The translations under genes were made by a program, and so were the position numbers. This document shows, piece after piece, positions 51,814-60,672 of a stretch of DNA of 64,000 nt. The notes beneath the pieces are model-generated. The model was not told the origin of the DNA. It ran no database searches and saw only the letters and a program-made list of their open reading frames with translations. The number at the start of each line of letters is the position of its first letter. Position 1 is the first letter of the stretch. This stretch comes from Faecalibacterium sp. Lineage in GTDB: Bacteria > Bacillota > Clostridia > Oscillospirales > Ruminococcaceae. The stretch covers positions 40,753 through 104,752 of the forward strand of contig JALCRP010000007.1 of the NCBI GenBank assembly GCA_022652735.1. Reading direction: 5' to 3'.

Positions 51814-54194
51814 TTATTAAATATAAAGTGAGCGATTTTGCAAAAGATACTGCCCAGCCGACCAAAAAGGTGCTGGAAATGGTGAACGCCTTAGGCGGAG
51901 AACCGAAAAAGATCAGCTCCAATCTGGAAGAAGGGGAGCTGAACTTCCTGCTGGAAAAACTGAGCCGCGAAAACGCCGAGCAGGATTTGAAGGCTTACCT
52001 TACATCCGGCAAACGGCCGGTGGCGCCGCAAAAGCCTGCGCAGCCTGCCAATGCAAAGCCGCAGGCCGCCCAGCCGGCGGCCCAGCAGCCGAACAAGCCG
52101 ATGCAAGAGCTGAAAAAGCGCCATGAGGACAAAACGGTATCTTTGAGCGAACTTGCCAAAGAAACCGGTGCGAAAGCTACCGAAAAGGTCGAAGTCAAGC
52201 GCGAAGAAAACCGCGTGAAGATTGATACCCGCACGGTGGATTTGAACGTGGCGCGTTTCGACGCAAAATATGATGAGCTGGCTTCCACCAAAAATACGGA
52301 AAATCGCCGCAAGCCGACGCCGCAGGGCAACAAGCAGAAATTTACCCAGCGCAATCAGCGCCAGCGCCAGCAGTTCCAGCGCGGCAAGCGCGAGACAGAG
52401 TTCGAGCGTTTGCAGCGCATCCAGCTGGAAAAGGCGCGCAGCGCCCAGCTGAAGGTCGCACTGCCGGATGAAATCACGATCAGCGAGCTGGCTACCCGCT
52501 TAAAGCAGCAGGCCGGCAAGGTTATCTCGAAGTTCATGCAGATGGGCGAGATGCACACCATCAACGATACGGTCGATTTCGATTCGGCCGCGCTGGTGGC
52601 CGAAGAGTTCCACGTAAAGGTCGAGCGCGAAAAGCGTGTGACGATCGAAGAGCGTCTGTTTGTACAGGAGGACGATTCCGCCGAGGATCTCGTCACCCGC
52701 CCGCCGGTCGTCTGCGTTATGGGCCATGTCGACCACGGCAAAACCTCGATTCTGGACGCCATCCGTAAAACCAACGTTACCGCGGGCGAAGCCGGCGGCA
52801 TCACGCAGGCAATCGGCGCGTATCAGGTCAAGATCAAAGAGCGCAAGATCACCTTCCTGGATACTCCGGGCCATGAGGCGTTTACCTCGATGCGTGCCCG
52901 CGGCGCAAACATGACGGATATTGCCGTGCTGGTTGTGGCGGCGGATGACGGCATTATGCCGCAGACCATCGAATCCATCAACCATGCCAAGGCCGCCAAC
53001 GTTAAGGTAATCGTGGCCATCAACAAGATGGATAAACCGCATGCCAACCCCGAGATGGTGAAAGAGGGCCTGACGAAGTACGGCCTGATCCCAGAGGATT
53101 GGGGCGGCGATGTGGCCTGCATCCCGGTTTCTGCCGTGACAGGGCAGGGCATCCCGGACCTTTTGGAGCGGATCGCGCTCGAGGCCGAGATCATGGAGCT
53201 GAAAGCAAACCCGAGCCGCCGCGGCAAGGGCAGCGTTGTGGAAGCCCGCTTGGATAAAGGGCAGGGCACGATCGCAACGCTTTTGGTGCAAAACGGCACC
53301 CTGCACGTCGGCGATGTGCTGATTGCCGGCACGGCCGTGGGCCGTGTCCGCACGATGCGCGACGACAAAGGCCGCGACATCCAAGAAGCCGGCCCGTCGA
53401 TGCCTGTGGAGATTACCGGCCTGACGGAAGTGCCTGTTGCCGGCGATCAGTTCGAGGCCGTTGAGGATGAACGCCTCGCCCGCGAGCTGGCCGACCAACG
53501 CGCCACAGCCGCAAAGGAAAAGCAGTTTGCCAGCTATACCAAGGTTACGCTGGATAACCTGTTCAGCCAGATGGCCGAACACGATATGAAGGAGCTTGCC
53601 ATCGTTGTCAAGGCGGATGTGCAGGGCTCGGCCGAGGCTGTCAAGCAGAGCCTCGAAAAGATTTCCAACGAGGAAGTGCGTGTGCGCGTGATCCACGCCG
53701 GCGTTGGTGCCATCAGCAAATCCGATGTCGACTTGGCCGATGCCTCGAACGCGATCATCATCGGCTTCAATGTCCGCCCGGATGCCATCGCCAAGGCAGA
53801 GGCAGAGACGACACACGTCGAAATGCGTATGTACCGCGTGATCTACGATGCCATCAACGATGTGACGGACGCTATGAAGGGCATGCTCGCGCCGAAGTTC
53901 CGCGAGGTACAGCTCGGCGAGCTGCAGGTACGCCAGGTATACAAGATCTCGAGCGTCGGTACCGTGGCCGGCTGCCGCGTTACCAGCGGCAAGATCACGC
54001 GCGACAGCCAAGTGCGCGTTGTGCGTGACGGCATCGTGCTGGCAGAGGATACCATCGCCAGCCTGAAGCGCTTTAAGGACGATGCCAAGGAAGTGGCCGA
54101 GGGCTTTGAGTGCGGCGTTACCCTCGAAAAGTTTGCCGACATCAAGGAAGGCGACGTATACGAGGCCTTCAAGATGGAAGAATACCGCGAGTAA
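51810..54194 (+). CDS. infB: Translation initiation factor IF-2
   Basis: Protein of 794 residues. N-terminal IF2N-like subdomain, charged linker (Pro/Ala/Gln then Lys/Arg/Gln-rich), a second IF2N domain, G domain with GHVDHGKTS, DTPGHEAFTSMRARG and NKMDKP, and domains II-IV ending in FADIKEGDVYEAF. ATG at 51810 overlaps the ylxQ stop; AAGGAGG precedes. Longer in-frame starts fall inside ylxQ. Confidence 0.97.
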   Translation: MIIKYKVSDFAKDTAQPTKKVLEMVNALGGEPKKISSNLEEGELNFLLEKLSRENAEQDLKAYLTSGKRPVAPQKPAQPANAKPQAAQPAAQQPNKPMQELKKRHEDKTVSLSELAKETGAKATEKVEVKREENRVKIDTRTVDLNVARFDAKYDELASTKNTENRRKPTPQGNKQKFTQRNQRQRQQFQRGKRETEFERLQRIQLEKARSAQLKVALPDEITISELATRLKQQAGKVISKFMQMGEMHTINDTVDFDSAALVAEEFHVKVEREKRVTIEERLFVQEDDSAEDLVTRPPVVCVMGHVDHGKTSILDAIRKTNVTAGEAGGITQAIGAYQVKIKERKITFLDTPGHEAFTSMRARGANMTDIAVLVVAADDGIMPQTIESINHAKAANVKVIVAINKMDKPHANPEMVKEGLTKYGLIPEDWGGDVACIPVSAVTGQGIPDLLERIALEAEIMELKANPSRRGKGSVVEARLDKGQGTIATLLVQNGTLHVGDVLIAGTAVGRVRTMRDDKGRDIQEAGPSMPVEITGLTEVPVAGDQFEAVEDERLARELADQRATAAKEKQFASYTKVTLDNLFSQMAEHDMKELAIVVKADVQGSAEAVKQSLEKISNEEVRVRVIHAGVGAISKSDVDLADASNAIIIGFNVRPDAIAKAEAETTHVEMRMYRVIYDAINDVTDAMKGMLAPKFREVQLGELQVRQVYKISSVGTVAGCRVTSGKITRDSQVRVVRDGIVLAEDTIASLKRFKDDAKEVAEGFECGVTLEKFADIKEGDVYEAFKMEEYRE

Positions 54195-54226
54195 GCAGAA
54201 AAGCTGCCTCATAATGGGAGAGAGAA

Positions 54227-54601
54227 ATGTCTGAAAAAACGATGGGCCGTTTGGCCCAAGATATGAAACGCGAGGTCATCGGGATCGTTTCCCATTTGAA
54301 AGACCCGCGCCTTGAGGGCGGCCTGCTGACTGTGACGCGCCTTGACATCACATCGGATCTGGATGTGGCGAAAGTGTACGTCAGCGTACTGGGCCGCCCG
54401 GAAGGGCCGAAGGCCGCGCTTGATGCGCTGAATCATTCCGCCGGCCATGTCCGCACGGAAGTCAGCCGCAAAATGCATATCCGCAAAGCGCCGCGCTTTA
54501 TCTTTTATGAGGACGACAGCGCTGCGTATGCGGAGCATATCAATCAGGTGATCCGCGAACTGCATCAAAACGACCCGCCTGCGCCCGAAAGCGCCGAATA
54601 A
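54227..54601 (+). CDS. rbfA: Ribosome-binding factor A
   Basis: Protein of 124 residues with the KH-like fold acting on 30S maturation: MGRLAQDMKREVIGIVSHLK, VTRLDITSDLDVAKVYVSVL and RKMHIRKAPRFIFYEDDS. Behind GGGAGAG, in the conserved infB-rbfA-nrnA-truB-ribF order. Confidence 0.96.
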   Translation: MSEKTMGRLAQDMKREVIGIVSHLKDPRLEGGLLTVTRLDITSDLDVAKVYVSVLGRPEGPKAALDALNHSAGHVRTEVSRKMHIRKAPRFIFYEDDSAAYAEHINQVIRELHQNDPPAPESAE

Positions 54602-54628
54602 GCGCCGCTGGGAAAGGAGAGACATTTT

Positions 54629-55606
54629 ATGACAGAAGAACTGACTGTGGAGCAGATGGCGGCCCGCCTGAAAGAGGCGGACGACATTCTGATCCTCTGC
54701 CACAAAAATCCCGACGGCGATACAATGGGCTGCGGCGCGGCGCTGTATCATGCGCTGTGCAGCCTCGGGAAAACCGCGGCCGTGCTTTGCTCTGACCCTG
54801 TGCCGCCGAATTTCGGCTACATGGATATGAAGCTGTACGACGGCTCGTTTCAGCCGGCAACGGTGGTGGCCGCAGATGTGGCAAGCCTACAGCTTTTCGG
54901 CGAGAAAAATCATGTGCCGGAGCTGGCACATCATGTGGATTTTTGCATCGACCACCATGCCGGCAACGGCGGCTATGCCGATTATACGCTGCTGGACGAG
55001 ACGGCGGCCGCGACGGCCGAGCTGATGGCACAGGTGATTGAGGCCATGCAGGTGCCCTTTTCGCCGGTAATTGCCGATTGCCTGTATACAGCGCTGGCAA
55101 CCGATACGGGTTGCTTCAAATTTTCGAGCACAACGGCCCGTACCCATACGACGGCGGCCAAGCTCATTGAAGCGGGCGCCCGCATCGGGCAGCTGAACAA
55201 GATCTTGTTCGACACCGTCCCGCGCGAGCGGATGGACGCCGAGCGTATGGCGCTGGATCATCTGGAATACTATCTTGACGGGCGCTGTGCGTTGATCTAT
55301 CTGACGCGCGAGGAAATCGCCGAGAGCAAGGTTGACCCGGCTGATTTGGAAGATTTGACGGGCCTGCCGCTGCGCGTGGCAGGGGTACAGATCGGTATCA
55401 CGCTGCGCCAGCAGCCTTCGGGCAGCTACCGCATCAGCATCCGTACCGCGGAAGGCGTGGATGCCTGCGCGATTGCGCGGTGCTTGGGCGGCGGCGGGCA
55501 CAACCGTGCCGCCGGCTGCGAGCTGGAGGGCAATCTCGAAAATACCAAAAACGCGATCCTCGCCGAAGCGGAAAAAGAACTTTCCCGTTCTCTGGAGGGG
55601 CAGTAA
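54629..55606 (+). CDS. nrnA: DHH-family oligoribonuclease/pAp phosphatase NrnA
   Basis: Protein of 325 residues degrading short RNA and 3'-phosphoadenosine-5'-phosphate. Metal motifs HKNPDGDTMG, AADVASLQ (Asp), CIDHHAGNGGYADY and the DHHA1 C-terminal GGGGHNRAAGCELEG. Behind GGAAAGGAGAG; the stop directly precedes the truB start. Confidence 0.95.
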   Translation: MTEELTVEQMAARLKEADDILILCHKNPDGDTMGCGAALYHALCSLGKTAAVLCSDPVPPNFGYMDMKLYDGSFQPATVVAADVASLQLFGEKNHVPELAHHVDFCIDHHAGNGGYADYTLLDETAAATAELMAQVIEAMQVPFSPVIADCLYTALATDTGCFKFSSTTARTHTTAAKLIEAGARIGQLNKILFDTVPRERMDAERMALDHLEYYLDGRCALIYLTREEIAESKVDPADLEDLTGLPLRVAGVQIGITLRQQPSGSYRISIRTAEGVDACAIARCLGGGGHNRAAGCELEGNLENTKNAILAEAEKELSRSLEGQ

Positions 55607-56596
55607 ATGCAGGGTATCCTGATCGTAGATAAGCCGACAGGCTGGACGAGTTTTGATGTGATTGCGAAGCTGCGCGGCGTACTGGGCACCAAAAAGCTTG
55701 GCCACTCCGGCACCCTTGACCCAATGGCGACAGGGGTGCTTCCGGTGTTCTGCGGCGGGGCCAGCAAGGCCGTCGATTTGCAGGAAAACCACGATAAAAC
55801 CTATTGTGCGACGCTGCGGCTCGGCGCCCGCACGGATACGGGCGACATTACCGGCGAGACGCTGGAAACCCGCCCTGTTACCGCGGGCGAAGCCGAGCTT
55901 TTGGCCGTGCTGCCGCGCTTTCTCGGCGCGCAGAGCCAGATCCCGCCGATGTATTCCGCGGTGAAGGTAAACGGTGTGCCGCTGTACAAAATCGCGCGCA
56001 AACAGCGTGCGGCGAGGGCCGCGGACGAAAACGCGGCCAAAACAGCTGCACAGGCCGAAAAGCAGGATAAAACGTGTGCGGCCGTGTCCCAAAACGGCGC
56101 TCTGCCCGAAATCGAGCGCACACCACGCCCGATCACCGTATACGCTATCGAATACGGCGGAAGCCCGGCCCCCGGCGATTATGTGCTGACGGTGTCCTGC
56201 TCAAAGGGCACATACATTCGCACCCTATTGGAAGCGATCGCGGGGGAAATGGGCCAGCTTGGCTGCATGGCCTCGCTGCGCCGCACAAAAGCCGGCACAT
56301 ATACCGAGGCGGATGCGCATTCCCTAGAAGAAATTCTGGCGGCGAAACAGGCCAATACGCTCGAGAGTTTGCTGCTGCCGGTAGAAAGCGTGTTTTTGCA
56401 GCTGCCGGTGCTTTCCGTGGATGGATTTGTGCAAAAACATCTCGAAAACGGCTGCCCGACAAGCCACTATCCGGCGGCGGATGGGCGTTACCGCGTTCAT
56501 GATGCAGCAGGGGAATTCCTCGGGCTGGCAAAGATAGAGCAGGGCGTATTGCACGTAGAAAAACTGTTCTGCGCGCGGACGCCTGAAAATACGTAA
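55607..56596 (+). CDS. truB: tRNA pseudouridine-55 synthase TruB
   Basis: Protein of 329 residues. VDKPTGWTSFDV, HSGTLDPMATGVL (catalytic Asp38), PPMYSAVKVNGVPLYKIAR and CSKGTYIRTLLEAI are conserved. Between YKIAR and ERTPRPITVY there is an insertion of about 30 residues rich in Ala, Lys and Gln (about 134-168), where most homologues have a short G-x-E linker. It should be a surface loop. ATG at 55607 abuts the nrnA stop. Confidence 0.95.
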   Translation: MQGILIVDKPTGWTSFDVIAKLRGVLGTKKLGHSGTLDPMATGVLPVFCGGASKAVDLQENHDKTYCATLRLGARTDTGDITGETLETRPVTAGEAELLAVLPRFLGAQSQIPPMYSAVKVNGVPLYKIARKQRAARAADENAAKTAAQAEKQDKTCAAVSQNGALPEIERTPRPITVYAIEYGGSPAPGDYVLTVSCSKGTYIRTLLEAIAGEMGQLGCMASLRRTKAGTYTEADAHSLEEILAAKQANTLESLLLPVESVFLQLPVLSVDGFVQKHLENGCPTSHYPAADGRYRVHDAAGEFLGLAKIEQGVLHVEKLFCARTPENT

Positions 56597-56701
56597 GCGC
56601 CCACCGCTTGGCGTAAAAGCTGCCGCATAAAATGGTTTTGGCCCATACCTGCCGGATACCCTGCGCCCGTAAAAACATCAACAGGAAAGTGAAACAATTC
56701 C

Positions 56702-57619
56702 GTGAAAATGCAGATTTTTTCTCATCTTGAACCTCTGCCCGATTCCGCCGGATGCGCCGTGGCGATGGGCTTTTTCGACGGCTTGCACATCGGCCACCGC
56801 GCCGTGATCGGCTCGGCTGTGGAATGGGCGGCGGTGCACGGCGCGGCGCCCGCGGTGTTTACGTTCAGCCTGCCGCGGCGCAATACCTTGAAGGGCGGCC
56901 GCCTGCTGGACACGGCGGAAAAGCATAAAACCGTAGAAAAGCTGGGCGTGGCATATTATACGGCGCCCAAGTTTTCTGAGTTTCGGGATCTTTCCCCCGA
57001 GGCGTTTGTCTCGGATGTGCTGATCGGCAAGCTGCATGCGAAGGCACTTTGCTGCGGCGAAAATTTCACCTTCGGCGCCAAGGCGGCCGGCAACGTGGAA
57101 ATGCTGCAAAAGCTCTGCCCGCAGTACGGCGTGGCGCTGCTTGTTGCGCCGACGGCAATGTTTGAAGAAAAGCCCGTCTCTTCGACGCGCATCCGCATGG
57201 CGCTGGCCGGGGGAGATGTGCCCGTGGTTAACGCGATGCTGGGCCAGCCCTACGCAGTACGTTTTCCGGTGCAGCACGGTGCGGGGCTTGGGCATACGCT
57301 GGGCTTTCCCACGATCAACCAAGTATTCCCGAAAGAATATCAGCTGCCGCGGTTCGGCATCTATATCACGCGCACCTGCATCGGCGGCGTATGGTATCCT
57401 TCGGCCACGGGGCTGGGCACACGCCCTACCGTGAACGATGACGCCACCAAGGTGACATGCGAAACCTTTATCCCCGGCTTTAGCGGTTCGCTTTACGGCG
57501 AGCGCCCGCAGGTGGAATTCTATGCTTACCTTTCGCCCAGCCGCAAATTTGATACGCTGGACGAGCTAAAAGCCTGCATCCGGGATGCGGCGGCGCAGGC
57601 AAAAGCTTATTTTGCATAA
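56702..57619 (+). CDS. ribF: Riboflavin kinase / FAD synthetase RibF
   Basis: Bifunctional enzyme of 305 residues making FMN and FAD. N-terminal nucleotidyltransferase with GFFDGLHIGHRAVI, FTFGAKAAG and VSSTRIRMAL; C-terminal flavokinase with GLGHTLGFPTIN and GLGTRPTVNDDATKVTCETF. The start is GTG at 56702, 12 bases after AGGAAAG; ATG at 56708 is the alternative. Confidence 0.95.
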   Translation: MKMQIFSHLEPLPDSAGCAVAMGFFDGLHIGHRAVIGSAVEWAAVHGAAPAVFTFSLPRRNTLKGGRLLDTAEKHKTVEKLGVAYYTAPKFSEFRDLSPEAFVSDVLIGKLHAKALCCGENFTFGAKAAGNVEMLQKLCPQYGVALLVAPTAMFEEKPVSSTRIRMALAGGDVPVVNAMLGQPYAVRFPVQHGAGLGHTLGFPTINQVFPKEYQLPRFGIYITRTCIGGVWYPSATGLGTRPTVNDDATKVTCETFIPGFSGSLYGERPQVEFYAYLSPSRKFDTLDELKACIRDAAAQAKAYFA

Positions 57620-57648
57620 AACACATGCGTTTTACAGGGCTTTTTCCG

Positions 57649-57678
57649 TTGCAAACCCGAAAAGCCTGTGCTATAATA
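57649..57678 (+). promoter_or_regulatory. Promoter of rpsO
   Basis: TTGCAA (57649-57654), 18-base spacer, consensus TATAAT (57673-57678). Confidence 0.75.
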
Positions 57679-57684
57679 CTTGTA

Positions 57685-57778
57685 TTACCGCGGCCCGGTT
57701 TCGGGCGTATGCCCCTTTTGGGGAGAACCGCTGCCCTTTGCCTTGCCGCCGGCAAATAATTTGAAAGAGGTATGAAAC
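57685..57778 (+). promoter_or_regulatory. Structured rpsO leader (probable S15 autoregulatory site)
   Basis: The 95-base leader contains GCCCGGTTTCGGGC, then CCCCTTTTGGGG, and GCCTTGCCGCCGGC before the AAGAGG ribosome binding site. Successive hairpins ahead of rpsO are typical of leaders bound by ribosomal protein S15 to repress its own translation. The exact class cannot be assigned by eye. Confidence 0.5.
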
Positions 57779-58033
57779 ATGGATAAGAAAAATGTAATGG
57801 CGTCCGTCGCAATGAACGAAAAGGACACCGGTTCGCCGGAAGTACAGGTCGCTCTGCTGACCGCGCATATCAACGAGCTGAACGAGCATTTGAAGAAGAA
57901 CCCGAACGATAAGCACAGCCACCGTGGCCTGCTCAAGATGGTCGGCCGCCGTCGTAACCTGCTGGCTTACCTCGAAAAGAAGGATGTCACGCGTTACCGC
58001 GCACTGATCGCTAAGTTGGGTCTTCGCAAGTAA
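57779..58033 (+). CDS. rpsO: Ribosomal protein S15
   Basis: Protein of 84 residues, primary 16S rRNA binder. [40 protein letters not shown] and the [13 protein letters not shown] end are conserved. Terminator follows, then pnp, the usual pairing. Confidence 0.98.
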   Translation: MDKKNVMASVAMNEKDTGSPEVQVALLTAHINELNEHLKKNPNDKHSHRGLLKMVGRRRNLLAYLEKKDVTRYRALIAKLGLRK

Positions 58034-58041
58034 TAGAAAAT

Positions 58042-58078
58042 GGGGTAGGCACCGTACCGCGGCGCCTGCCCCTTTCTT
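58042..58078 (+). terminator. Terminator after rpsO
   Basis: GGGGTAGGCACCG pairs with CGGCGCCTGCCCC, then TTTCTTATTTT. Some readthrough to pnp is possible. The 200 bases from here to pnp contain no further gene; AGGAGG precedes the pnp start and no clear promoter is seen. Confidence 0.85.
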
Positions 58079-58277
58079 ATTTTACGGGTGCTGCTTTTTC
58101 ACAAAAAATGCATCCGGCAATCGTGCAGGTTGCTAAAACCAAACGGCTTCGGAACTGGCAGAGGCCCGGCGTGTTGTAGCAGTAAATCGAGCTTCCGTGC
58201 AAAAGGTACGGCGGCCGGATTTATTGCTAAAGCCCGCGGGGTATTTCTGCTGAAAATAATAGGCAGGAGGCAGAAAA

Positions 58278-60425
58278 ATGGCAATCGAATTTGGTTCCCG
58301 CAAAGAAATGTTCCCGAATTTCAAGGTCTATGAGACGACGCTGGCAGGGCATCCGTTCAAGGTAGAAATGGGCAAGATGTGCGGCCTTTCCAACGCAAGT
58401 GCGATGATCTGCTACGGCGACACACGTGTACTGTGCAACGTCACCATGAGCGACAAGCCGCGTGAGGGCATCGACTTCTTCCCGCTGAACGTCGAGTACG
58501 AGGAAAAGCTGTACGCCGACGGCCGCATCCCCGGCAGCTTTATGCGCCGGGAAGGCCGCCCCGGCGAGCGCGCGATCCTTACTTCCCGCGTAGTCGACCG
58601 CCCGATCCGCCCGTTGTTCCCCAAGGAAATGCGCAACGATGTCTGCGTGACGATGACCGTTATGAGCCTTGACCGCGACTGCGCGCCCGAAGTGGCCGGC
58701 ATGATCGGCACCTCGCTGGTGCTGGCTGTCTCGGATATTCCTTGGAAAGGCCCGATCGGCGGCGTACAGATGGGCCTTGTCGATGGCGAACTGGTGGTTT
58801 GCCCTAACGCAGAGCAGCGCCAGAAGAGCGATTTGGCTCTGACGGTGGCCGGCACGATGGAAAAGATCGTGATGATCGAAGCCGGCGCAAACGAAGTCGA
58901 CGAGACAACGATGCTCGAAGCGATCAAGCTGGCACATACCGAAATTAAGAAGATTATTACCTTTATCAACGAGATTGTGGCCGAGCGCGGCAAACCCAAA
59001 AAGAGCTTCGAGCCGGCTGAGCTGGATTATACGCTGCTTAAAGAGATCAGCGCAAAGTACTTGGGCGATTTCAAGGCCGCGATGGATACCGACGATAAGA
59101 ACGTTCGTGATGCAGCGCTGCTGCCGATTATGGACAAGATCTCCGACGAATACCCCGATCTCGACGAGGCAACGCTGGGGCTTATCAGCTACAAAATGCA
59201 AAAATTCGTTGTGCGGCGCTGGCTGCTTGACGAGGGCAAGCGTGTGGATGGCCGCGGCATCAATGAAATTCGCCCGCTGGCCGCAGAGGTCGGCGTATTG
59301 CCGCGCGCCCACGGCTCCGGCATGTTTACCCGCGGCCAAACGCAGGTACTGACGGTATGTACGCTGGGCGGCACAAAGGATAACCAGCTGATGGACGACC
59401 TTTCTGACGAGCCGACCAAGCGCTACATCCACCATTACAATTTCCCGCCGTATTCTGTCGGCGAGGCGCGCGCCCCGCGCAGCCCCGGCCGCCGCGAAGT
59501 TGGCCACGGCGCATTGGCCGAGCGCGCCCTGATCCCGGTTCTGCCGAGCTTGGCCGAGTTCCCGTATACGATCCGCTGCGTTTCCGAGGTGTTAAGCTCT
59601 AACGGCTCGACTTCGCAGGCTTCCATCTGCGGCTCGACGCTGGCGCTGATGGATGCCGGTGTGCCGATCAAAGCGCCGGTGGCCGGCATTTCCTGCGGCC
59701 TGATTACCGAGGGCGAGCGCTGGATGACCATGCTCGATATTCAGGGTGTGGAAGATTTCCACGGCGATATGGACTTTAAGGTGGGCGGTACCCGCAAGGG
59801 CATTACGGCCATCCAGATGGACATTAAGATCGACGGCCTGACGTATGACATCATCGCAGAGGCATTTGAAAAGTGCCGCAAGGGCCGCCTGTACATCCTC
59901 GACGAGATCATCAAGCCGGTGATCGCCGCGCCGCGCGCGGAGCTGAGCCGCTGGGCGCCGAAGATGTTCAGCATGCAGATCCCGACCGATAAGATCAAGG
60001 ACGTGATCGGCAAGGGCGGCAAGGTGATTCAGGACATCTGCGCTTCCTGCAACTGCAAGATTGATGTGCAGGAGGACGGGCATGTGTTCGTCTCCGCCAC
60101 GGACCCTGAGGATGCAAAGCGCGCGATCTTTACCATCAAGACGATCGTGGAAGATCCCGAAGTCGGTGCAATCTACAAAGGCAAGGTCACGCGCCTGATG
60201 AACTTTGGCGCGTTTGTTGAGATCGCCCCGGGCAAAGAGGGCCTCGTCCACATCTCTAAGCTGGACACCAAACGGGTCGAGCGCGTGGAGGATGTGGTTG
60301 CCGTCGGCGATGCCATCGTCGTTAAGGTGACGGACATCGATCAGCAGGGCCGTATCAACTTGAGCCGCAAGGATGCAATCGCTGATCTGGAGGCGAAAAA
60401 AGCCGCCCAGCAGGCACAGCAGTAA
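58278..60425 (+). CDS. pnp: Polynucleotide phosphorylase
   Basis: Phosphorolytic 3'-5' exoribonuclease of 715 residues. Two RNase PH domains (NVEYEEKLYADGRIPGSF; FPPYSVGEARAPRSPGRREV; SNGSTSQASICGSTLALMDA) flank the helical domain; KH domain with IPTDKIKDVIGKGGKVIQDI and S1 domain with NFGAFVEIAPGKEGLVHISK. Full length; a short Ala/Gln tail. Confidence 0.98.
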   Translation: MAIEFGSRKEMFPNFKVYETTLAGHPFKVEMGKMCGLSNASAMICYGDTRVLCNVTMSDKPREGIDFFPLNVEYEEKLYADGRIPGSFMRREGRPGERAILTSRVVDRPIRPLFPKEMRNDVCVTMTVMSLDRDCAPEVAGMIGTSLVLAVSDIPWKGPIGGVQMGLVDGELVVCPNAEQRQKSDLALTVAGTMEKIVMIEAGANEVDETTMLEAIKLAHTEIKKIITFINEIVAERGKPKKSFEPAELDYTLLKEISAKYLGDFKAAMDTDDKNVRDAALLPIMDKISDEYPDLDEATLGLISYKMQKFVVRRWLLDEGKRVDGRGINEIRPLAAEVGVLPRAHGSGMFTRGQTQVLTVCTLGGTKDNQLMDDLSDEPTKRYIHHYNFPPYSVGEARAPRSPGRREVGHGALAERALIPVLPSLAEFPYTIRCVSEVLSSNGSTSQASICGSTLALMDAGVPIKAPVAGISCGLITEGERWMTMLDIQGVEDFHGDMDFKVGGTRKGITAIQMDIKIDGLTYDIIAEAFEKCRKGRLYILDEIIKPVIAAPRAELSRWAPKMFSMQIPTDKIKDVIGKGGKVIQDICASCNCKIDVQEDGHVFVSATDPEDAKRAIFTIKTIVEDPEVGAIYKGKVTRLMNFGAFVEIAPGKEGLVHISKLDTKRVERVEDVVAVGDAIVVKVTDIDQQGRINLSRKDAIADLEAKKAAQQAQQ

Positions 60426-60451
60426 GCTGCCGATTTTCACCAACAAGCAAG

Positions 60452-60484
60452 AGCCGCTCCGGGAAACCGGAAGCGGCTTTTTTG
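60452..60484 (+). terminator. Terminator after pnp
   Basis: AGCCGCTCCGG / CCGGAAGCGGCT stem with GAAA loop, then TTTTTT. Confidence 0.88.
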
Positions 60485-60593
60485 AAAGAAAAATTTGGCA
60501 TGCGGCCCGCCACAAAACCGCCCGATAAACGCTTTTGGGGCGAGCCGAGCAAGAATTACAAAAAGTTGGAAGCATATTTTCGCAAGAATCGGG

Positions 60594-60623
60594 TTGACGG
60601 CGATGGTCGTATGGCGGTATGGT
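60594..60623 (+). promoter_or_regulatory. Putative promoter of GH39 gene
   Basis: TTGACG (60594-60599), 18-base spacer, TATGGT (60618-60623); -10 is weak. AraC-type activation would fit a weak promoter. Confidence 0.4.
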
Positions 60624-60672
60624 GACAGAGGACAAGCCCACAAGCCGGCCGCCGACAGAAAAGGAGACAGCA

